A DNA stretch of 64,000 nucleotides from Holothuria scabra (taxonomy: Eukaryota; Echinodermata; Holothuroidea; Aspidochirotida; Holothuriidae), in contig CM074189.1 of the NCBI GenBank assembly GCA_037179385.1, forward strand, positions 20,223,020-20,287,019. The letters are read 5' to 3'. Positions 55,495 to 64,000 of this stretch are shown here, piece after piece (the stretch's first letter is position 1; each line of letters starts with the position of its first letter). The position numbers were made by a program, and so were the translations under genes. The notes under the pieces are model-generated. The model was not told the DNA's origin. It saw only the letters and a list, made by a program, of their open reading frames with translations, and did not search any database.

Positions 55495-57690
55495 TTATTT
55501 CGTAATACGTTCGATGTAATGTGAGACCTTCAAAGCAACTCAGGTCTCATACAACACATTAACAGAACACAGCAGATGACTCCTCCATAAGTGTTCTGTG
55601 TCATATACAGTAAATAAATTTTTTGAACAGAATTTACTGTTAAAGGTGTTGCTTCAGTGCAATGCTTCATTCAGTACTGACAGTACTATAACTTTTCTTC
55701 ACATCTAGGCTTAAAGGAGTACATTTCTTCCAGAACTCTGATACTAAACCTAACCCTTAAAAGGTTTGTTGAAAACTTCAAAAAGTTTCTTCCATACTAG
55801 GCACTCCATTCTGCTTGAGAAAAGATTTCAGCAAATAAGCAGATGTCAGTTGGACACTGCTACCACCGATCTACTGCAGTAGTTTGTGGTTTGAAGTCAC
55901 TGTTGTCAACATCAGATTGTTGACATTACTGTTTACACTTCCAGCCATGTGCCTATGGTATCATGTGACACTTTAGAATGAGGCTTACACAAGCAGACCA
56001 ACTTTCCACCATTCCTCTATGCATTGCTGTCCTCTTTTGGTTCAGTACTCCACCATGTTTATACTGTACATTTATGCCACATTGCTTATTTAGTGGATAT
56101 GCAATAGCAGCAATACCATATGCTCCACATTTTTGTGCCATACCTACATTGGCTGGTCTACTAATATCACATAATCCCTTTACAAATAGCTCCTAATGTT
56201 TATTTCCATGTGTTCAGCATATACGTATGAACGGTCTGTCGGATAGACTAAGTACTGACAAGCAGATTTTTATTTAAGTTCTTGGAAACCAGCATTCTGG
56301 CAGCTACTGTAACATGGATCTTTCAACTATGCTGCTTTACATCACAACTGTAATCATACTGAGACAAGGGAGGTCTGAAATCAAAAGCCCTTACAAATTT
56401 TACAATAGCTGTGTATTAAATTGGTGTGATCTCTTATTGACTATCCATGGGTTGATAAGGCTGCCCATGCCAAGTTAAAGGCACTATATTTGACAATGTC
56501 AAATGAAGAAATAAGGCATCATGCCTTAACCTGTTCTGGAGTGGAGTATGCACAATGGATCAATGGAATGGAATGCTAGCAAATGGGAATAACCTCCATA
56601 GTGGAGTTGCACCATACTGTAAGTTTCCAACTGTCTAAAATGTTGCTGAGTGCACTTTAACAAATCCCCTTGTCTTCAATGAACAATTCCAATAATGTGA
56701 AGAACAAGACCTTGTAGTCGATTTAAGGGTAATATCTTGAGGTTGTCAGCATTTTCCCTGCCAATCTGCTGCAGGAAAACAAGTTCCATGTTCTTCAGGG
56801 CCAGAAATAAAAAAAAAAAAATTACATCATTGTGGCAAACTGGTCCACATTTGGAGCCAAAGCAATTCATACTCTTAGGTGATTTCCAGGCTCCCCTTGC
56901 CTAACATCCATTCTAACTGGTCACTAAATTTTCTACATGCCTAATCAACAATTTCATTTTGATCACCTTTTCCTACTGGGTTAAACACCCTCAAGTTCAA
57001 TTTGGTGAATTTCAGTACAAGCTAGCAACTTTGTGCTGTTCAGTAGCTGTGCTATTGAGCACTACTGCATTTAGGGTTTTAACAAAATGCTTGCTAAGCT
57101 AGGAAAACAGCATTCCCTCAACATACGACTGTACGTAGTGTTTAGATCATTGTTTTTTGTTGGTATTCTATCTGACATCAATCTGTATTGCTACAGCTGT
57201 ATCATAGGCACTTCATCCTGAACTGAGGCATCACTTGCCAGAGTGGTTTGAAAGACACCCATACAGAAGATGAAGTTTTTCATATGCTCAGTGTAGGCAC
57301 TAGTCCAAATTATTTCTTCTTTACCTTAAAGATAAGGACACATCAATATCAGCACAGTACTCCCCTTTTTGAGACATATGGCACTACTGCAACATCTCTA
57401 TAAAGCTTTCTGAATCCAATAGCCCCCTGTGGGCTCTAGAATACATGCCCGTGGTATTTTGCGCATGTGACAAGAGGCGACTAAAGGGGGACCAAACGTG
57501 AACTTGAACCATACGTGAAAATAAATTTAATCTTTTTATCGAGTTGACTGACACTATATTACACATTCGTGTCAGTGTGTCGTTAAATCTCATCTTACTA
57601 TCTGAATCCAATAACAGAGTGGGGCTTTACTGTACTGTTGGGAAGCTGCTACTGTACCAGCTTTCCAATCCATGCTGCCACTCTAATTAT
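55495..57690. other. Non-coding stretch, perhaps retroelement remains
   Basis: No intact gene. The minus-strand frames 55953-56141 and 56676-56870 are just downstream of the RT relic in its own direction and could be remains of the same element, but show no motif. Copy 2 of the GGCGACTAAA repeat is at 57420-57555. Poly-A/T lies at 56811. Confidence 0.4.
57420..57555 (+). repeat. CCCCTGTGG...GGCGACTAAA interspersed repeat, copy 2
   Basis: GCCCCCTGTGGGCTCTAGAA, ATGCCCGTGGTATTTTGCGC, CAAGAGGCGACTAAAGGGGG, ACGTGAAAATAAATTTAATC and GAGTTGACTGACAC, in the same order as copy 1 at 30400-30540. Confidence 0.55.
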
Positions 57691-57789
57691 GACGGGCAGT
57701 CTAGCAAGATTCCATCAATTTCTCATGAGGTCAATCTGACTTGCACTGTCGGCAAACTAAAATTAGTCATAAGAGTTTTATTTCTTTTG

Positions 57790-58587
57790 CAGATGCAGAC
57801 AAAGACTTCTCTGGGTGGTGAACATTCATCTCAAATCTGAGAAACTTGTAGTTCTGGCAACAGCTTCTTTGGCATGTTGCTTTGTTACTGTGGCTATAAC
57901 CAATGTACCACTTCAGTAAAGTATCATATAATTACGCACTGAAATCCCTTGGAAGCAGTCCAAGAGATGCAAAGCAGTGCTTTACGTAATTGTGTAAAAT
58001 GCCTTGGCATTTACATGACCCCAACTGGATTTTGTCTGGCCGTAACTGACCTTTTCACAAAGCAGGACTTCAGACTGTGAATTTATTTTCTTCAAATGCT
58101 AAAGAGAAATAATAATATGCATCTCTCATGTCTACAGATGCCATTGAATAGTCCTTTGTAATAAACTCCCTTACAAAACTGTTTTCATAAAAGGTTCCGA
58201 GAGATAATGGGTCATTCTATTTTCCCCAGCATTCTTGAGCCATGAAAAGGTATTCAATGAACCCTGCATTGGAGTGCTTCCATTTCTGCACATCCTTTTT
58301 AGGTTGTCAAGGTTGTGTAGTATATTGTCAGCTTTCTCATGGAAATTGGGTAAGTTACTTTGTCAACCCCAATATCCTAGCCTTCTAGGTAACCTAGGAC
58401 CATGGCTTCCTACTGCTGGTTCATTTTCCCGCACTCTGGAATGTTGCACTTGTTTCCTGTTTGTTACCTGGGGCCCTAACTTTGGGCCTATTTTTGGCAT
58501 GTTTTGCCAGATTGATGTTGGTACACAGTAGCGTCCCACAGCAGGGGGAGCTTTTCTCACACTGAAATATTGCTGTAAGTTAAGCAT
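57790..58587 (-). pseudogene. Degenerate reverse transcriptase relic, DIRS/Ty3-like
   Basis: In broken minus-strand frames: VREFITKDYSMASVDMRDA followed by YYYFSLAFEENKF (58083-58183) matches RT motif A of DIRS-type elements (MAS[IV]DL[RK]DAYY...EE..KF). Upstream QKWKHSNAGFIEYLFM fits the preceding F-K-M-E-x-[IL]-x-x-L block. Downstream FEMNVHHPEKSLSASAKEI (about 57790-57830) fits G-F-x-[IV]-x-x-E-K-S. The frame 58363-58587 (YCVPTSIWQNMPKIGP, RLPRRLGYWG) could be the preceding region. Stops and frameshifts are many; no recombinase or RNase H was identified. Confidence 0.5.
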
Positions 58588-61264
58588 CAGCTAAAAATCG
58601 TGTGTGGCATCTACCACACGTACAAGCTACGGTTTTCTCCTCAACCAGTTCTTTGACCATTTTAATGGTAGTTCTAGGGTTACAGTAGATGACCTCCCAG
58701 CAATCACTGAGTTTTACACTGTTTACATTATAATTTTGGTCTAAGCCTGGTCTTAGGCTATGCCTAGATCTCGCCAAGTTTCCATCTTGACTTACAGTTA
58801 ACATAGGCTAGGCCTATATACACTAGGCTATGTAGCCTAAGCTACTAGCCCTGTAAGTACGACAGTAGGGTCTGACTTGTGTGCGGGGGGGTTGGGCATG
58901 ACACTGCACCTGAAAAAATTGGGGTCTCATTACTACATGTCTATCATATGCCCACTATTTGCTATCATTTGCCCACTATTTGCTAGCAAATCATTCAGCA
59001 GGGTCCCTCGGCCCTTGTAGAATTTCCCCTAAAATATGAAGTAAAGTGAACTTGGATGAAATACAAGACAGGTTCCCTTTAAAAAGCAGGAGTGTGAATT
59101 GGAAGGGGACAGAAAGCCTCTGAACCTCTGTGGATTTAAATGAATTTTAAATCAAGACTTCCTGTAGGCCTTTGAAGCACTTGTTATTAATGGAATCTAC
59201 AAAATAAATAGAGAACTATGTATTAGAAGTTTGTGTGCCAAAGTGGGGCTTATTTTAGGTACATTTTACACAACTTACCTGCATACATGATTACAATATA
59301 ACTTTGGCACAATAAAGGGACATAATTTATCTGTTCTTCACAAATTACCACAATGGAATTTTCATGATTGAAATTAACAAACAGAGATTACTTTCACATT
59401 GAACTGAATAAGTTACCAGACAGCATAAATAACTTATGAATAATTTCATTCATTAAACCACAAACCAGCCAGTAAGTCTTCCAAATGTACAAAGTATCTT
59501 TGTAGAACAAATACAAACATTAATGTTCATGACTTGCGTTAGTGATCCTGTCAAGCAATTTGTATGTCAACCATTGCCACAGATGTCCAGCATCAACCTG
59601 TGTGGTAGTCCAGCCTAGCTTCCAAGTTTGGACTAAAGATACAACAAACACTCTCCTTGGTTGCTAATGTCAGTCCATACTGCTGGTTAGAGATAATGGA
59701 TACACTACTACAGTCTCATCCTCTGATGTAATCCTGCAAACAGAACATAGAAGAAATCTTAAATTATTTACATGCAGAGAATAACAGTGTCTGGACTGAT
59801 AATCATATGTGAATATACAATGGGGTTGGTTACTTGATATATTTTCCCACATTTTATCATTATTCACTTCCCCTAGTTTCTGTCAGTAGCAATCCATATT
59901 ATAATATACAACCTTGGGGTCATTTCATTCAAAATTAACTTAACCTCATTTAGCATCAGCAAAAAAATAAATATTCATCATCACACTTCATCATAAAAAC
60001 AAGGGCTGCACTGACATAGTCAACAACACTATGCTGCTATTTGCAGGGACATACAGGGCGTAGCTGGTTTGAGAAGCCATTCCACTACTTCTCTCACCAT
60101 GGCAAAGAATGTCAAACTCTTAATGAATGCTGGCCTATTTACTGGAAAAATACAAAATAAAATGCTTGACTATTACATACGATAGTTGCTACATTGTTCC
60201 TATATCTTCATATACTGTTGATGGATTCCTATCAACTTTGCTAGTCCTGTCAAATTAGGCGCTCCCTTAGAAATCTGATTTATCCATGGCCAGATCATAA
60301 ATGAACTTGCCAGGACTAAACTGTAGCAATATGTAAATGATACCTTGGACACAGGCTTATCTGATAAAGGACTTGCATTTGGAGTTGTTGCTTTAATAAA
60401 ATACCACACATTTAAACTACGGGACAAAAGTGATTACCTTGTAAAATACAGTCTTTGTTTGCACAAATTAGAATTGAATGTAGAATTTATAACTCCTTGT
60501 TCATATTTTTCTTTGAGGTAATGAGGTAATTTGCAATGTGAAGGTGTTTTGCTAACAATTTTTTCTTCTTTCTTCAATAGAAAGGGACAATCCCACTTTT
60601 CATTTTATTCATTGATTTTTTTCTTTGGGGGGGGGGGGAAGGGGGAAGGGGAGCATTGAATGCCACTACAGGAATGCACCCACTGTTAAAATATTTTTAG
60701 GTCCTAGTTCCCTAGTCTTTTTCAAAATTAACTGATTTAATAATTTTTAAATGAGTGAAATAAAATATATTGGATAAATTTTGACAACTATGAAAAGATT
60801 TCAAAGCAAAGGATGTGCAGTTTTGCACCTACGGTACATCTCTTAACCTGTTATAAACATTACTCGCAATGTCACTCTCTCCACTATGAGAAAGAGCCTT
60901 TCCTTTTCACAGTGAGGAAATCGACAAATTCACAATACAGTTGGTACTTAAAAACAAAACAAAAAGGAACACTCAAAAAATTTCCAAACGTAGCACCCTT
61001 TCACTACCATCAACTTGAAAAATTAAAGTACTCTCTCATGACAACTCTCATGGCAGGGTGACAAATAAAGGGTTTTCAGAGGCATCAGCTGTCCTATTTA
61101 TATCACCTTCAGCTCCTCAGCTTTCTACAGGTATCTGCTTTTAAAACAGAGCTACTGGTAAAAAAATAAATTGTTGGTCAAAAGTGCCAACAATTCTATT
61201 GGGAGATACTTCACATCTTTTCAACTAAAAAAAAAAAAAAAACCAGAAAGCCAAAAGGCTTAGT
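58588..61264. other. Non-coding stretch
   Basis: No supported gene. The minus-strand frame 60200-60427 (contains TTPNASPLSDKPVSKVSFTY) has protein-like composition but no family or splice context. GCCCACTATTTGCTA is repeated twice at about 58951-58985. Poly-G lies at 60627. Confidence 0.45.
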
Positions 61265-62789
61265 GATTCCTTGCCATCAAATACCTTACCTGCTTTCAAA
61301 TTGACAGTGCTTGATAGATTTTTCTTTACATTTTAGGCACAGAATTTTCACAATTTTACCCCTGGTGACCTCAAATATGACCTTTGACCTCTACCAAAAA
61401 CAATAGGCTTCTTTCTCTCAACATGACAAATCTATATACCAAGTATGAAAAGTATCTGTTACTCTTATCTGGAGATATCGTGTTTACAAGCCATTTTCGA
61501 AGTTTTGGCAATTTTACCGCTGGTGACCTCAAATGACCTTTGACCTCTACCAAAAGCAATACGCTTCTTTCTCTCAACATGAAAAATCTATACACCAAGT
61601 ATGAAAATTGTCGGGCAATTCTATCTGAAGATATCATGTTTACAAGCCATTTTCGGTGTTTTCACATTTTTACCGCTGATGACCTCAAATGACCTTTGAC
61701 CTCAGCCAAAAACAATAGACTTCTTCCTCTAAACATGACAAACCTATATACCAAGCATGAGAAGTGTCGGTCACTCCTATCTGAAGAAATCATGTTTAAA
61801 AGCCATTTTCGGGATTTTCCCAATTTTACCGCTGGTGACCTCAAATGAACTTTGAATTCTACCAAAAGCACTAGGCTTCTTTCTCTCGACATGACAAATC
61901 TATATACCAAATATGAAGAGTATCTGTCACTCCTTTTTGAAGATATCGTGTTTACAAGCAATTTTCAGTGTTTTGGCAATTTTACCGCTGGTGACCTCAA
62001 ATGACCCTTGACCTCTACCAAAAACAATAGGGTTCTTCTTCTCAACATGACGAATCTATATACCAAGTATGAAAAGTGTCGGTCACTCCTATCTGAAGAT
62101 ATCGTGTTTACAAGCCATTTTCAAAGTTTTTGCAATTTTACTGCTATTGACCTCAAATGACCTTTGACCTCTACCAAAAACAATAGGCTCTTCTCTCTCA
62201 ACATGAAAAATCTATATACCAAATATGAAGAGTGTTGGTCTCTCCTAACTGAAGATATCATGTTTACAAGCCATTTTCAGTGTTTTCGCAATTTTACCGC
62301 TGGTGACCTCAAATGACCTTTGACCTCTACCAAAAACAATAGGGTTCTTCCTCTCAACATGACAAATCTGTATACCAAGTATGAAAATTGTCGGGCAATC
62401 CTATCTGAAGATATCGTGTTTACAAGCCATTTTCTGCGTTTTCGCAATTTTACCGCTGATGACCTCAAATGACCTTTGACCTCTACCAAAAACAATAGGG
62501 TTTTTCTTCTCAACATGACAAATCTATATACCAAGTATGAAAAGTGTCCATCACTCCTATCTGAAGATATCGTGTTTACAAGCTATTTTTGAAATTGACG
62601 CAATTTTACCGCTGGTGACCTCAAATGACCTTTGACCTATACCAAAAACAATAGGGTTCTTCCTCTCAACATGATAAATCTATATACCAAATATGAAAAG
62701 TGTCGGACATTCCTATCTTAAGATATCGTGTTTACAAGCAAGTGTCATAAACACACACACACATACACACACACATGCACACACACACA

Positions 62790-62820
<31 letters not shown>

Positions 62821-62866
62821 GACATCACCATCGCATAGATTCCTTGCCTGCCTACGGCAAGGAATC
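61265..62866 (+). repeat. AGGTCA tandem array C with inverted ends
   Basis: Nine units of about 156 bp (sites near 61367, 61525, 61680, 61836, 61994, 62151, 62306, 62460 and 62616), each with TGACCTCAAATGACCTTTGA, CCTCTACCAAAAACAATAGG, TCTATATACCAAGTATGAAA and GATATCGTGTTTACAAGCCA. On the other strand: AGGTCA-A-AGGTCA-TTTG-AGGTCA. It ends with (CA)n (62752-62820), CATCACCATCGCATAG and a hairpin GATTCCTTGCC-7 nt-GGCAAGGAATC (62838-62866). The left end starts with the same GATTCCTTGCC (61265-61275). Confidence 0.9.
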
Positions 62867-64000
62867 AAAAACTTGTGAAGTTTGCCTTTTTAAAGGAAGA
62901 GGTTCGTAGCTGGAGTGCAAAACTTTAAGGCAGCAGTTGATCCCAGTGCAATTTGCATCCCAACCTCTCCCCCTCCCACCTTGTAATTTGAGTTTTTTTC
63001 AATATCTGATGGCCTTAAATAAATTTCAGTATCACTAGATTTCTACTGTATTTTGCCTTCAAATACAAATTCTGTGAGAAATTTTCATGATGAATTGTCT
63101 AAAAGTTTGAAAGATTTCATTAAACTGGAAAAAGAGGGGTCTTTGAATTTAAAATATGGGTGCAGAAGCACACAGTGCTCATTCTAATAATTTTTCATGA
63201 GTGAAATGGAATGGGATACACCAGGCTACCTGCTTCTTTACTGAAATTGCTGTCATGTTACTGAATGTTTTTGTCTTCCGAAAGTTACACAGTACTTACT
63301 GTAGATATTGTTTAAATGAAACCTGAAATAAACCTGCATTTGTTAAAGACAGTCTCCTCTCACTCAAAATTACGGTTTTCCTGGAATAGTCTACAAAAAG
63401 TCTTAATTGGCCTAACTCTTGATGGGCAGCAAGTTCAAACAAATGCAGAGTCCTGTACAGTAGCTCAAGTTTAGCATGAGATTTACTCAGAGTGTTTTGA
63501 ATGCAAATGGCAATGATAACACAAATCTTGTAAGCTCACCCTGAGGCAATATACTGAGATTGCGTCTGGCTGAAAATGAGTTTTAGAAAGTTGTGGGAGG
63601 GATTTAAAGCAGGTAGGGTAGGGAAATCAGGCTTGTTTGGAGTGAGAGGATTAAGCCCTTAGTATCATTGAATTTGCACACCTTGGCCAAATCCCTTTCA
63701 ATAATGCTACATTATCGTACTTACGTACAAGAGTGAGGTGGAATTTCAATGCAATTTTGTGTCCCCTTTATCTTGAGGATTTCTTGGATTATGAATTTTA
63801 TATTTAAAGATGATTAAAGAGAGGGTTAAGTTTCAAATGTTGAAATTAGGGAAAGTACAGAAGTTTACAACAAGCTAGAGTGTTATACACTGCGCTGCAC
63901 AACTAAGACTGGTCAGAAATAGGGAAAAAATATCCTTGGTGAGAAGGCTGTAAAAGGAATTTGGAGGGGAACTAATTTCATGTAAATTACAAAAGGAAAT
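62867..64000. other. Right-edge non-coding DNA with interspersed repeat
   Basis: No gene seen. Contains copy 4 of the TTTGGGGTGAGA repeat (63350-63665). Confidence 0.5.
63350..63665 (+). repeat. Interspersed TTTGGGGTGAGA repeat, copy 4
   Basis: Blocks in the same order as copies 2 and 3: CTACAAAAAGTCTTAATTGG, CTTGATGGGCAGCAAG, CAATATACTGAGATTGCGTC, GAGTTTTAGAAAGTTGTGGG and GGCTTGTTTGGAGTGAGAGG. Confidence 0.6.

Noticed and set aside
61371..62534. Minus-strand frames with repeated YLVYRFVMLRERS motifs as a repeat protein
   Set aside because: They are translations of the AGGTCA array units; frames break between units and nothing suggests expression.

Overview
The window looks like animal nuclear DNA: AT-rich and intron-rich, full of decayed transposable elements, with one multi-exon gene visible through its splice sites. 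An NLR-type receptor built from DED, NACHT and ZU5/UPA modules, a sequential beta-propeller of the kind I associate with echinoderm proteins, and an L2/CR1-like LINE together suggest an invertebrate deuterostome. An echinoderm, perhaps a sea cucumber, is my best guess. This is inference; no species marker was seen.

The main content is one minus-strand gene from about 53.5 kb down to about 25.8 kb. I joined 12 exons by their splice sites and reading phase. In order they encode a beta-propeller, two death-effector-like (DED) domains, a NACHT NTPase with winged-helix/superhelix region and a Ser/Thr/Ala-rich insert, a short LRR-like stretch, small linker exons, a ZU5 domain and a UPA domain. A candidate last exon has a stop and an AATAAA signal. 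All 11 internal junctions are phase-compatible; only the last join is unresolved. NACHT followed by ZU5-UPA recalls the FIIND of vertebrate NLRP1 and CARD8, but the HFS autoproteolysis motif appears to read SFC here. The parts suggest a cytosolic sensor (propeller or superhelix), an ATP-driven oligomerising switch (NACHT) and a DED signalling arm.

Left part (1-25 kb): no intact gene was found. It holds one orphan kinase exon of IRE1/RNase L type (11.9-12.1 kb), a decayed L2/CR1-like LINE (13.6-16.9 kb) ending in an expanded hexanucleotide tail, palindromic MITEs (6.9 and 25.1 kb), copies of a tRNA-derived SINE and an interspersed repeat seen four times in the window.

Middle part (25-53.5 kb): the NLR gene. 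Its introns carry a piggyBac-like MITE, two copies of a MITE with TATAGACGAAT ends, SINEs, a duplicated DED-exon fragment that has grown into a minisatellite, and two large tandem arrays (36.3-37.9 and 39.2-40.9 kb).

Right part (53.5-64 kb): mostly non-coding. It has a perfect 82-bp inverted repeat (55.1-55.5 kb), a degenerate reverse-transcriptase relic (57.7-58.6 kb) and a third array (61.3-62.9 kb). The arrays, plus a divergent reversed one at 5-6 kb, have units of about 145-156 bp centred on AGGTCA-like half-sites in DR1 and DR4 spacing, and the three clear ones end in a (CA)n tract and a hairpin.
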